Made by a program: the position numbers and the translations under genes. 64,000 nt of DNA, from contig NZ_CP129235.1 in the NCBI RefSeq assembly GCF_030413635.1, forward strand, positions 1,860,001 to 1,924,000, written 5' to 3'. This document shows positions 52,403 to 60,929 of the stretch, piece by piece. This stretch comes from Planococcus shenhongbingii (GTDB lineage: Bacteria; Bacillota; Bacilli; Bacillales_A; Planococcaceae). The notes beneath the pieces are model-generated. The model made no database searches and had not been told where the DNA came from. It saw only the letters and a list, made by a program, of their open reading frames with translations. The first letter of the stretch is position 1; every line of letters begins with the position of its first letter.

Positions 52403-52903
52403 TTATAATGTGTAGTGAGTGGAGTACGGTTCGCTTTCATTAAAATTATCATCGATATATTTTATGCCACGTAAAATAAGCAAGTTGTCATTTTCTTTCT
52501 GTATTTCTTGTATTTGAATAGTATCATCAAATTTCTTTAAGAGCGTAAGTTCATTATAATCAATGTTGTAAGAGTATAAATGTCCACCAATGTCAACTGT
52601 TCCCCAATTAGATCCGATAAGAACAAAGAGTGTATTAGCGTTTTTCCAAATAACGTGTTTAGGTGTTAAATTTGCATTTAAGTTCAATTCCGTTCTTTTA
52701 CTTGAACCAGTCTTCAAATTAATCAATCTTATTTCTCCTTGGCATTCCCATTCAAATGGAGTAATTATTGCCACATAATCCTTGTTAGGTGATAATTCGG
52801 GTTCCGAGGAAGATTCTAATACGTATTTCAACTCGCTAATTTCAAGTGTTAAATTGTGGTTTTCTTTTTGATAAGATATTTTATACAAATTTGATTCCTC
52901 CAT
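52403..52903 (-). CDS. Hypothetical protein, beta-rich, 166 residues
   Basis: No signal peptide. Repeated beta-hairpin patterns (SPNKDYVAIITPFEWECQGEIRLINLKTG and NTLFVLIGSNWGTVDIGGHLYSYNIDYNELTLL) recall TolB/WD-type propeller blades, perhaps the DUF4652 kind. GGAGGAATC precedes the ATG on the minus strand. No informative neighbours. Confidence 0.6.
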   Translation of the reverse strand: MEESNLYKISYQKENHNLTLEISELKYVLESSSEPELSPNKDYVAIITPFEWECQGEIRLINLKTGSSKRTELNLNANLTPKHVIWKNANTLFVLIGSNWGTVDIGGHLYSYNIDYNELTLLKKFDDTIQIQEIQKENDNLLILRGIKYIDDNFNESEPYSTHYTL

Positions 52904-53459
52904 TTAGAATGATTTTCGCTATTTAAAAGTATGTTACTCCTTCTTACTTCTAAATTTATTATAGAGGCAAAAGTCTGTATATACAAAAAGAAGAAAATGA
53001 ATGGGTTTGCCGATTCATTGAAACGGATATCGAAAAAAACTGTATAAAAAAACAGCTAAAATATATTGAGAAAAATAAGACATTATTTAAGAGGGTGACA
53101 GAAATTGATATATTATTTGATTTTGAAACTGTCGCTTCTATAATACTGTTCGAAAAATCGTATAGAAATAATTGGACGTTCGTAAAGTGTTTTTACACGT
53201 TTACGAACGTCCTTTTGCTAGTTCTGTGATACTTTCAAAGCGTTCGTAAAAGTGTACTTTTACGAACGCTTTTTCTTATTGATAATTCAATACACGCATA
53301 TATCATTAAAAATATAGAATGGTAAAATAAATATGTGCATTAATGGATAAAATTAGGTAGGCGAAAATAGGGTGCCTTTGCCATTCTAGATTTCGCTAGC
53401 ATTCTCATTCGGAATTAAAGCGTTATTTAGTCTATAAAAAACTTTTAGGAGGAATTTTT
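52904..53459. other. Gene-free stretch with full two-hairpin element
   Basis: No gene. It contains the promoter of the leftward gene, the repeat at 53174-53272, and the AGGAGG ribosome site of the next gene. Confidence 0.5.
53174..53272 (+). repeat. Two-hairpin palindromic intergenic element, copy 2 (full)
   Basis: GGACGTTCGTAAA (53174-53186) pairs perfectly with TTTACGAACGTCC (53200-53212). AAAGCGTTCGTAAAAGT (53237-53253) pairs perfectly over 17 bp with ACTTTTACGAACGCTTT (53256-53272). Same order and spacing as the element at 2388. Confidence 0.75.
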
Positions 53460-54458
53460 TTGGAAGATAAGGCTAGCGATAAAGAAGAGCTTAAAGAAAC
53501 GTTGGAAAATGTGGAAACTGATGATATCAAATCTGATTTCTTGAAGAAGGTGAGTTTAGGAATGGCGCCATCTATACTTTCTGGAATTTCAGCATCCTAC
53601 ACCAAATCGGCTATCGATATAGCCGGTCTCCGATCAGGGATGCTCAAAGCAGTGGAGCTCGGCATCAAACCTTCTCAGATAGCTGGACTAGCTGGACTAT
53701 CGGCATCCTATACCAAATCGGCTATTGATATAGCCGGTCTCCGATCAGGGATGCTCAAAGCAGTGGAGCTCGGCATCAAACCTTCTCTATTTGACGGAAT
53801 GATCAATGCTTATCAAAGTACTATTTTAGATTCGGGATTGATAAATGTAGATTTTACCTTATCAGAATCTTTAAAAATTGTAGATGAGTTTGCAAATGAA
53901 ATCCAAGATGAAGTAGACACTTTTGACCACACAGACTCTGTCACTTATTCGGAAGAAGAAATTCAGTTTATTACACAGAGCTTAGAAAATTGGTTAAAGG
54001 GTTCAATTAATCTTAAAGATACTTTACAGAAGATTAAAGGTAACATCTGGGCTTTAGCTTTAGTTACGACTATTGTTATTAGCGCATTTACTCACGCTGT
54101 AAATATCCTTCTTATTTTCGACGACTATCAAATTCAACAAGATCGTAAAACTATGGAAAGTATAGAAACATATTTAGAGACAAATGTTTTAACTTACAAA
54201 CTATATAAAAATATCAGCAATGTAGAGAAACTGCATACAATTTATCCTATGGGCTTTACTAGAACTGATACTTACTTGCGAAACGGAAGAGCTAAAACAG
54301 CGCCAGTCATCACTGACGGTTTTGTTGGACAAAAAACTTTAGTTTTAATGTTGGATAGAAAAAATAATTGGAGAAAAGTAGAAGTTAAAATCAACGGAAC
54401 ATATTTGCAAGGGTGGGTGCCTGAATCTACAATTATTCGATTGAAAAAATATGATTAG
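53460..54458 (+). CDS. Membrane protein with duplicated 37-residue unit and SH3-like C-terminus
   Basis: 332 residues. SASYTKSAIDIAGLRSGMLK plus AVELGIKPS occurs twice (about residues 45-73 and 82-110) from a nearly exact DNA duplication. One membrane helix follows (about 196-216, IWALALVTTIVISAFTHAVNILLIF). The C-terminal about 80 residues (RTDTYLRNGRAKTAPVITDGF ... WRKVEVKINGTYLQGWVPEST) resemble a bacterial SH3 domain. The start is TTG with TAGGAGGAA upstream. This layout occurs in some defence-associated and cell-wall-sensing proteins; no family is recognised. Confidence 0.7.
   Translation: MEDKASDKEELKETLENVETDDIKSDFLKKVSLGMAPSILSGISASYTKSAIDIAGLRSGMLKAVELGIKPSQIAGLAGLSASYTKSAIDIAGLRSGMLKAVELGIKPSLFDGMINAYQSTILDSGLINVDFTLSESLKIVDEFANEIQDEVDTFDHTDSVTYSEEEIQFITQSLENWLKGSINLKDTLQKIKGNIWALALVTTIVISAFTHAVNILLIFDDYQIQQDRKTMESIETYLETNVLTYKLYKNISNVEKLHTIYPMGFTRTDTYLRNGRAKTAPVITDGFVGQKTLVLMLDRKNNWRKVEVKINGTYLQGWVPESTIIRLKKYD
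53592..53786 (+). repeat. Intragenic tandem duplication, period 111 bp
   Basis: 53592-53675 and 53703-53786 are 84-base copies differing at about two positions, both synonymous (TAC/TAT, ATC/ATT), giving a 37-residue period. Confidence 0.9.
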
Positions 54459-54490
54459 GTTTGAAAAGGAATTCTTATATAAGATGTCCT

Positions 54491-54528
54491 TTTGAATGTA
54501 ACCTATTAGCAATTAAGTTACATTCGAA
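54491..54528. repeat. GAATGT-palindrome, copy 6
   Basis: TTTGAATGTAACCTA faces TAAGTTACATTCGAA over TTAGCAAT, 32 bases after the stop of the preceding gene. Confidence 0.7.
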
Positions 54529-54567
54529 ATATTAATAGGACAGGCTGTAGCATATTCCTGAATTAGA

Positions 54568-54607
54568 AAACCAACCCTTCTAAATTCGACATTAGAAGGG
54601 TTGGTTT
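54568..54607. terminator. Bidirectional terminator
   Basis: AAACCAACCCTTCTAA (54568-54583) pairs perfectly over 16 bp with TTAGAAGGGTTGGTTT (54592-54607), adjoining the stop of the leftward gene. Confidence 0.9.
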
Positions 54608-54933
54608 CAATGGTTAAATTTACGCTTAGACGAAAAGCCCATGGATAAAAAAATGTATGGGAACGCCAACAGTATCAAATGGAAATAGCCGATATTCCCA
54701 AAAATCCCCGTTTCATTGGAAGGATCGTACTCCACTTGGTCTAGATACACTCCAAATCCATAACTATACCAAATCACATAACCATATAAGCATGCAGAAA
54801 TACCGAACAAAATCTTTCCGAGGATATTTACCTTACTGGTTGCTAGAGTGATGATAAATAGGACCGGATATAACAGCAATAAAGTCAAAACTAAATAAAA
54901 AATGGAAATAGGTTCGAAATAGTGCACATTCAT
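54607..54933 (-). CDS. Small membrane protein, 108 residues
   Basis: Three hydrophobic segments: IFYLVLTLLLLYPVLFIITLA, ILFGISACLYGYVIWYSYGFG and IGYFHLILLAFPYIFLSMGF, with a short acidic loop between the second and third. ACAGGAGGATTCACA precedes the ATG on the minus strand. Not recognised; likely integral to the cytoplasmic membrane. Confidence 0.65.
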   Translation of the reverse strand: MNVHYFEPISIFYLVLTLLLLYPVLFIITLATSKVNILGKILFGISACLYGYVIWYSYGFGVYLDQVEYDPSNETGIFGNIGYFHLILLAFPYIFLSMGFSSKRKFNH

Positions 54934-55076
54934 TGTGAATCCTCCTGTAAAAAAATAAAATTAGAATAGCGTTTTTGTACATCGCCTTCTTTTGGAACTA
55001 ACTTCCAACACTAAGACTTTTAACATGCGCCTCAGGTTCCTTTCGCCATTCTGATTCTAAATTTTTCAATAGAGTT

Positions 55077-55110
55077 TGAATGTAACTTAATACTAAGTAT
55101 GTTACATTCA
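55077..55110. repeat. GAATGT-palindrome, copy 7
   Basis: TGAATGTAACTTA faces TATGTTACATTCA (one mismatch). Confidence 0.7.
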
Positions 55111-55228
55111 TTTCTTTGTTCTTCTTGTATTTCTAGAAAAAGAAATCCTTTAAACTTCTTAAAAAAATAAGTTATATTCAAAGCACTAATGCTATAGGAT
55201 TTGAATGAGAAACTCTAACATGAATTCG

Positions 55229-55254
55229 GTTTACACATCAAAGCTTATCGGAAG
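55229..55254 (+). repeat. GTTTACATAT intergenic element
   Basis: GTTTACACAT, six bases, TTATCGGAAG, running straight into the terminator stem at 55253. Confidence 0.55.
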
Positions 55255-55288
55255 AGAGGAAACCTAAAACGGGTTTCTTCTCTTTTTC
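55253..55288 (+). terminator. Terminator
   Basis: AGAGAGGAAACC pairs with GGTTTCTTCTCT (one G-T pair) over seven bases, then TTTTT. Confidence 0.8.
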
Positions 55289-55678
55289 TTGCATACGCTA
55301 TGTTTTTCGAAGAAAGAAATGGAAGATGAAATAAATTTAATGCAATAATCAAAATTCAAACGAACCTACACCAAAAAATAGCGTCTTCTTTTCATATAAC
55401 TAGTCAAGACAGGAGGCAGTCGCTAGTTGGAATTTCTTAATCTTGTTACTTGTATAACGGAAGTTTCTTTACCGCTCACGAAAACAGCATCCCAATAAAC
55501 GTTTTGACAACCTACTGAGCTTGATTAGAGATTTTTAATTTTTTCTCCCAACAAAATTTACTCCTTATAGCTCTAAATGAAATTTTTAGGTAATATCTAT
55601 TCTTTCTAATTTCCATTATGCTAGTAGTAATGGAAAAACATAGTAATTAGTTGAAACGAAAAGGGGGCTGCTTCATTT

Positions 55679-56326
55679 ATGCTGGTAGTGAGTGACATTC
55701 AGTTAAAAACAAAAGAAACGTTGTTGTACGGAGCCACTATGCAATTGAAGAAAGGGACGATCTATGGCTTGTCTGCTCGCAATGGCAGTGGAAAAACCAC
55801 ATTGCTCCGGACCATCAGTGGACTGAGAAGCGAGCCTTTGGGTTCGATAGCTATTCAGGAAAATGATCACATGCTTTCTGCACTGGAAGTGAAAAAGCAG
55901 TTGTTTTACTTTGAGACGGTGGAATGGTTTGACCCTAATTTATCCGGATGGGATTATTTGCAGTTTACACAGGCTTCTTGGAACCAGTCTGACCGGCCAA
56001 TCGACGAGATCGTCTCTTTTTGGGAGATGGATTCGTACATCAAGACGCCCATCAAGAAATATTCGCTTGGCATGAAACAAAAGGTATTGCTCGCCATGTA
56101 TCGCGTAAGTGGGGCAAGCTATTGGCTGCTTGATGAGCCTACAATTGGCCTGGACACCAATAGCCTGAAGAAATTTCAAACGTATTTGCTGGAAGCCAAA
56201 GCGGATGGGGCATGCATCTTATTTTCTTCTCACCAAAATGATAGCTTGTATGCGGTATGCGATTATATGTATGAAATGGAAAATGGCTCCTTACTTCTGT
56301 CCACGATAAAAAAGGGGGAGGAATAA
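55679..56326 (+). CDS. ABC transporter ATP-binding protein
   Basis: 215-residue nucleotide-binding subunit: Walker A ARNGSGKTTLL (about 33-43), signature YSLGMKQKV (about 125-133), Walker B YWLLDEPTIGLD and H-loop SSHQND. The usual GPNGAGKS is altered to SARNGSGKT. Partner of the permease three bases downstream, forming an ABC-2-type exporter. AAGGGGGCTG precedes the ATG. Substrate unknown. Confidence 0.9.
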   Translation: MLVVSDIQLKTKETLLYGATMQLKKGTIYGLSARNGSGKTTLLRTISGLRSEPLGSIAIQENDHMLSALEVKKQLFYFETVEWFDPNLSGWDYLQFTQASWNQSDRPIDEIVSFWEMDSYIKTPIKKYSLGMKQKVLLAMYRVSGASYWLLDEPTIGLDTNSLKKFQTYLLEAKADGACILFSSHQNDSLYAVCDYMYEMENGSLLLSTIKKGEE

Positions 56327-56328
56327 GG

Positions 56329-57507
56329 ATGAATTATTATCGATTTCTCTTGAAAAAGACCGTGAAAAATCGGGCCACTTCCGTCCCGTTGCTTCTTCTG
56401 TTGGCAGCCATTGTCGGTCTGTATGTGATCAACCAGACGTCCGGGGATTTTTTTAGCTACACAGGGGGCATAACAGACCACCATAAGGAAATGAAGGACT
56501 TAGAAGAGTATTATGTCGGCTTACAGAATGATGGTGTGGCGTACTCAGCCGATGATGTCGCATCATTCGAAGCAGGGCATCAGGATGTAATGGAGCAATC
56601 GATGTGGTCAGAGAAAGCCCTCCAATTGGCGGAGGAAGAAAAGTGGGGTGAAGCTTTAGGGTATTCCATCAACCTCGTGCAACGACAGCTGGAGGAGAAT
56701 GAACAAGCGGATGGCTCCTTGTTTCCCCCTGAACATGTGTTGGTGTTAAAAGGGGAACTCGAAATGTATAAGCAGTTACAGGCACTTGAACAAGAGCCGG
56801 ATACGGAAGGATATGAGACGTTCGGGTTCAACTACGTTTTTCGGGTAATGGATTCGCTGTTCCCCATATTATTTGTGCTGATTTTAGCTGTTCTGTTAAC
56901 GGAGGTTTTCCTGAACTCGTATAAAAAAGGAATGAACATCGAAGCGCTGTTGCCGATGAGCTTTAGGCGTCTGACAGCCAAACGGATTTGGTTCAGCAGC
57001 CTGTTGGCCGGAACGGTTTACTTGTCCACGCTGGCCATCAGCTTGGTCATGGCCAGCCTCGTGAAAGGCCCGGGCCATGTCCTCTACCCGGTCTTGCTCT
57101 ATTCGGCGGAGTTGCCGGAAACGTCGCCCATCTGGATTGTTTTAGTGAAGATGCTGACGCTCCAGTTGCTGGGCATACTCAGCCTGGTTCTGCTCATCTC
57201 GCTGATTAGCTTTTTCGTCCAGAACAATCTGGTCAGCTTGTTGATTACACTGGTCATCGTGATCGGTTCACCGATGGTCTTTAAATCCATTGAAGCTTTT
57301 CATGCCATTGTCCATTTGAACCCATTTACGTATTTGGCAAGTGGGGATGTGGTGACACGGTTTATCCTTCAGGATATCCCGAATGCCCATGCGACGTTTG
57401 GTACGGGAATCGTTTCACTGGGTGTCTTTTCTGTCATGCTAATCATAATAAATGCGGTTCTTGCCTACCGGTATGAGAAGAAACCGATGTATGCGGCAAA
57501 AACATAA
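56329..57507 (+). CDS. ABC-2-type permease
   Basis: 392 residues. One membrane helix at about 18-36, a long extracytoplasmic region (about 40-165), then five or six helices (about 168-385): VMDSLFPILFVLILAVLLTEVFL, ISLVMASL, LTLQLLGILSLVLLISLISFF and others. This is the ABC-2 membrane subunit layout. GGGGGAGGAATAAGG overlaps the end of the ATPase gene, so the two are coupled. Likely exports a peptide or lipid, unproven. Confidence 0.85.
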   Translation: MNYYRFLLKKTVKNRATSVPLLLLLAAIVGLYVINQTSGDFFSYTGGITDHHKEMKDLEEYYVGLQNDGVAYSADDVASFEAGHQDVMEQSMWSEKALQLAEEEKWGEALGYSINLVQRQLEENEQADGSLFPPEHVLVLKGELEMYKQLQALEQEPDTEGYETFGFNYVFRVMDSLFPILFVLILAVLLTEVFLNSYKKGMNIEALLPMSFRRLTAKRIWFSSLLAGTVYLSTLAISLVMASLVKGPGHVLYPVLLYSAELPETSPIWIVLVKMLTLQLLGILSLVLLISLISFFVQNNLVSLLITLVIVIGSPMVFKSIEAFHAIVHLNPFTYLASGDVVTRFILQDIPNAHATFGTGIVSLGVFSVMLIIINAVLAYRYEKKPMYAAKT

Positions 57508-57569
57508 ACTGACAAATGCTCTCGTTGGATTTTCTTAGTTAAAACTTGGAATTTCAACAATAGAATTCA

Positions 57570-57596
57570 GTTTACATATCATCATTTTATCAGAAG
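57570..57596 (+). repeat. GTTTACATAT intergenic element
   Basis: GTTTACATAT, seven bases, TTATCAGAAG, 60 bases after the permease stop. Confidence 0.55.
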
Positions 57597-57679
57597 TTAA
57601 ATTAACTCGCATGACGAGCTTAATAGAAAAACAATGTTAAGAGGTTCTGAGATTTGTATTCAGAGAGGAGGAGGGAAGT

Positions 57680-58171
57680 ATGGAACGTTCTCATGCGAAG
57701 AAGCGAAAGTTCATCTCGATAGATTTAACAAAAGGCAGAAGGAGATTTGATACCAGCAAAATGGATGAATGGTCACCAGAAGAATGGGCAGCTTTTGTCG
57801 GAACTGAAGAAGATCATCCTCTAGAAATACCCTTGTTGAATACAGAGGCGTATCGTTTTCTTATAGCCTCTATTTCTATAAATGAAGTCACCAAGGCGTT
57901 CACGCTTGAAATTCAAATGGAAAACAAGACAGAAATGGATATCCGTATTGAGGCTGCAACGTTGAAAGTTGATGAGGCCCTTTTTGATGTATCAAAAACT
58001 GAGCCTTTTTTCATCAAAGCGCATGCACAGAAAGAAGGTCAAATTACAGTCATCATCTCCGGAGATTATCTAGAGTTCTTCAGGAATTCGCTTTCCTTGA
58101 GCTTCGATATTAAAGAGGCAGAGACAGACAATTGGCTCGAGGGCTATGAAGTGGTTGCACAAGTGTATTGA
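57680..58171 (+). CDS. Hypothetical protein, 163 residues
   Basis: Basic N-terminus (MERSHAKKRKFISIDLTKGRRRFD), then WSPEEWAAFVG and an alternating beta pattern (FTLEIQMENKTEMDIRIEAATLKVDEALFDV ... ITVIISGDYLEFFRNSLSLSFDI), like an Ig or C2-type sandwich. Not recognised. GAGGAGGAGGGAAGT precedes the ATG. GTTTACATAT elements flank it on both sides. Confidence 0.65.
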   Translation: MERSHAKKRKFISIDLTKGRRRFDTSKMDEWSPEEWAAFVGTEEDHPLEIPLLNTEAYRFLIASISINEVTKAFTLEIQMENKTEMDIRIEAATLKVDEALFDVSKTEPFFIKAHAQKEGQITVIISGDYLEFFRNSLSLSFDIKEAETDNWLEGYEVVAQVY

Positions 58172-58191
58172 TGTTCCGAATTAATTATGAA

Positions 58192-58217
58192 GTTTACATA
58201 TGAGGGATTATCGGCAG
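58192..58217 (+). repeat. GTTTACATAT intergenic element
   Basis: GTTTACATAT, six bases, TTATCGGCAG, 20 bases after a stop codon and 27 before a terminator. Confidence 0.6.
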
Positions 58218-58243
58218 GTGTATAAAAGACGTATATAATTTAA

Positions 58244-58288
58244 GAAACCCTGTAACCTTAGTATAAAAAGGTTACGGGGTTTCTTTCG
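58244..58288 (+). terminator. Terminator
   Basis: GAAACCCTGTAACCTT (58244-58259) pairs with AAGGTTACGGGGTTTC (58268-58283; one G-T), then TTTC. Confidence 0.85.
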
Positions 58289-58404
58289 CACATCCTGAAA
58301 CAGTGAACGATTAATTAGTGCCTTCTTAAATATTAGGAAAAATTTAGAAAATCCCTGGAAATATGATGGCATTTATTGAACCTCTAAATATTGGAAAGCT
58401 TCAG

Positions 58405-59928
58405 CTATGCTTGTTTAAGTCTGATGTCTATAGCTTTATCATTCTTCAACCTATAGATAAAGCGATTAAAAGCTTCTCTTCCCTGGTTATCCATCTTAAA
58501 CACTCCAGCATCTTCTAGTATTCTTAGAAACTTTTTACCGAGTTCGTCATCAACAATGGAACTTACATTTTCTTGGTCAATAGTAATGTACCGTTCTTTG
58601 ATTTCTTGTGCCCAAGGTAGATGATAATCGGCGATCTCTGAAGGTTCATTTAATAAATAGTTTTTTATTTCTTCAAGTTCTGTTTTAAGTCGAGCTGGAA
58701 GAACAGCCAATCCCATTACTTCAATTAACCCAATATTTTCTTTTTTAATATGGTGGGCGTCTTGATGGGGGTGAAAAATGCCCATGGGATAGTTTTCTGT
58801 TGTTCTGTTGTTCCTTAAAACCAGATCAATTTCAAACAAGCCGTCTCGTATTCGGGCAATTGGTGTAATGGTATTGTGCGGGATATCACCAGAAAATGCA
58901 TAGATATCAGCATTAGGATCATTATACGATTTCCACGCTTGGAGTATAAACGAAGCACAATCTACTAATTCTGTCCGGTTCCTGCTTCGAAGACGAATAA
59001 CAGACATTGGCCATTTAACGACAGCTGCTTGAACTTCAGAATAACCCCGAAGCTGAAAAGTAAAGTCATCTTTTGCTTTCGTCATTGCAAACTCGAATCG
59101 GCCTCCTTGGTAATGATCATGGCTCAGAATAGAGCCGCCGACTATAGGAAGATCAGCATTTGAACCGATGAAATAATGAGGGAACTTTTCAACAAAAGCA
59201 GTTAATCGTTCAAATGTACTACGGTCTATTTTCATATCCCTATGCTCTTCAGCCAGAAAAATGCTATGTTCGTTGTAATATACATAGGGAGAATATTGTA
59301 AAAACCAGTTTTCTCCTTCGAGAGGGACTTTAATAAGTCGATGATTGGAACGGGAGGGATAACCAATTCGTCCTGGATAGCCTTCGTTTTCGACACACAG
59401 CAAGCATTTGGGGTAGTTAAGATCTTTTTTTAATTCTCGTTCTTTTTTAATTTGTTCGGGGTCTTTTTCCGGTTTTGAGAGATTGATTGTGATATCCAGT
59501 TCTCCATAAGGTGTCGGCGATTTGTAATGGATGTTCTTACTGATGTGTTTCATTTGGATATAATTGCTGTCTTTGCTTAATTGATAGAAATAATCTGTAG
59601 CTGCTTCTGGTGATTCCTGATAATAGGTATAGAATTGATGGTTAATTTCTGACGGCTTTGACACGAAACAGTCCATTATTTTCGAGGATAAAATTGCTTT
59701 CTCGTCCTCTAGATCTCCAATTAAGCCAGTTTGCACAGCATAGGAAGTGAGTTCTTCCAATAAGTCTGGAATGGACTTGTCTATACTTACGTTTTGCGGT
59801 GCTTCATAAGTTTCAAGTCCTAACAAAGATAAAACCCGATTATGGACATAAAGGCAGTCCTGGTGTTCAATCAAAGATGCATCCAATCCTTTTTTTAGTA
59901 AAAGGGATATGCTTTGGAAAACAGACAT
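58405..59928 (-). CDS. galT: UDP-glucose-hexose-1-phosphate uridylyltransferase, class II
   Basis: Leloir-pathway enzyme exchanging galactose-1-phosphate and UDP-glucose. At 507 residues it is the long Firmicute type (GalT family 2). Catalytic HxHxQ appears as SHDHYQGG; CLLCVENEGYPGR and WFLQYSPYVYYNEHSIFL are further family landmarks. Its ATG overlaps the galE stop (TAATG), the last gene of galK-galE-galT. GGAACGTCAT serves as a weak ribosome site, consistent with coupled translation. Confidence 0.93.
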   Translation of the reverse strand: MSVFQSISLLLKKGLDASLIEHQDCLYVHNRVLSLLGLETYEAPQNVSIDKSIPDLLEELTSYAVQTGLIGDLEDEKAILSSKIMDCFVSKPSEINHQFYTYYQESPEAATDYFYQLSKDSNYIQMKHISKNIHYKSPTPYGELDITINLSKPEKDPEQIKKERELKKDLNYPKCLLCVENEGYPGRIGYPSRSNHRLIKVPLEGENWFLQYSPYVYYNEHSIFLAEEHRDMKIDRSTFERLTAFVEKFPHYFIGSNADLPIVGGSILSHDHYQGGRFEFAMTKAKDDFTFQLRGYSEVQAAVVKWPMSVIRLRSRNRTELVDCASFILQAWKSYNDPNADIYAFSGDIPHNTITPIARIRDGLFEIDLVLRNNRTTENYPMGIFHPHQDAHHIKKENIGLIEVMGLAVLPARLKTELEEIKNYLLNEPSEIADYHLPWAQEIKERYITIDQENVSSIVDDELGKKFLRILEDAGVFKMDNQGREAFNRFIYRLKNDKAIDIRLKQA

Positions 59929-60929
59929 TATGACGTTCCCTCCGTTCTATATCCTAGTGGGTGAGTACTGTGCCATCTCCAGGCATCTTCAACAATCTTA
60001 GTTATATGAGTTCTTTCAGGAATCCAACCAAGTATCTCTCTCGCTTTGTCAGAGGAGGCGATCAACACGCTTGGATCTCCTGGGCGGCGTGGACCGTATT
60101 TCACAGGAATTTCGTTGCCTGTGACTTTTCGAGCGGTTTCAACGATTTGTTTTACAGAAAATCCTTTACTGCTACCCAGATTAAAGATATCACTAGACCC
60201 ATTGTTGTTTAAATAATCCAGTGCGAGCAAATGGGCCGCTATTAAATCTTCCACATGGATATAATCGCGAATACAAGTACCGTCATCGGTGTTGTAATCA
60301 CTTCCGAAAATAGTAACATGTTCCCGTTGGTTTAATGCTGTTTGCAGGACAATAGGGATTAAATGGGACTCGGGCTGATGATCTTCACCGATTTCGGCTG
60401 TTTCTCTTGCCCCGGCCACATTGAAATAACGCAAGGAAACATAGCGGATGCCGTGTGCAATTCCGCACCATTTCATTAACTTTTCCATGGTCAGTTTTGT
60501 TTCACCATATGTACTAGTGGGCAGGGTAGGCATCTCTTCAGTAATCGGTACTTGTTTAGGCTCACCGTAAGTTGCAGCAGTGGAAGAAAAGACGATTTTT
60601 TTAACGCCGTATTCTGTCATTGCTTTTAACAATACTTGTGTACCATGGACATTATTATCAAAATACTTCAGCGGGTTTTCCATCGATTCACCCACCAGTG
60701 AATTGGCTGCGAAATGCAGAACAGAATGGATAGGCTCCGCTTTAAATACTTTCCTTAAAAAATCGATGTCCCTAATGTCCCCTTGATAAAAAGTGGCATT
60801 TGGATGAATCGCTTCCAAGTGACCGGTCTCAAGATTATCAATAACTATTACTTTTTCGTCTTGGTCAATCAGTTGATAAACCGCATGAGAGCCAATATAG
60901 CCAGTTCCGCCTAATACCAATACACTCAT
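59928..60929 (-). CDS. galE: UDP-glucose 4-epimerase
   Basis: 333-residue short-chain dehydrogenase that interconverts UDP-galactose and UDP-glucose. GGTGYIGSHAVYQL binds NAD; the catalytic pair is in STYGETKLTME (Tyr, Lys) with Ser in FSSTAATYGEP; GTCIRDYIHVEDL and NLGSSKGFSVKQI follow. It starts directly at the galK stop and overlaps galT by one base. Confidence 0.95.
   Translation of the reverse strand: MSVLVLGGTGYIGSHAVYQLIDQDEKVIVIDNLETGHLEAIHPNATFYQGDIRDIDFLRKVFKAEPIHSVLHFAANSLVGESMENPLKYFDNNVHGTQVLLKAMTEYGVKKIVFSSTAATYGEPKQVPITEEMPTLPTSTYGETKLTMEKLMKWCGIAHGIRYVSLRYFNVAGARETAEIGEDHQPESHLIPIVLQTALNQREHVTIFGSDYNTDDGTCIRDYIHVEDLIAAHLLALDYLNNNGSSDIFNLGSSKGFSVKQIVETARKVTGNEIPVKYGPRRPGDPSVLIASSDKAREILGWIPERTHITKIVEDAWRWHSTHPLGYRTEGTS

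Larger units (their letters stand above)
54934..55678. other. Gene-free stretch with three repeat/hairpin elements
   Basis: Holds GAATGT-palindrome copy 7 (55077), a half-palindrome near 55165 (AAGTTATATTCAAA), a GTTTACATAT element (55229) with its terminator (55253), then about 390 bases in which nothing was recognised until AAGGGGGCTG before the ABC gene. Confidence 0.5.

Noticed and set aside
53592..53786. CRISPR or VNTR outside genes
   Set aside because: Only two units, in frame within a coding sequence.
40331..55110. CRISPR-like array from the GAATGT palindromes
   Set aside because: Copies are irregularly spaced, kilobases apart at times, with genes between and no cas genes.
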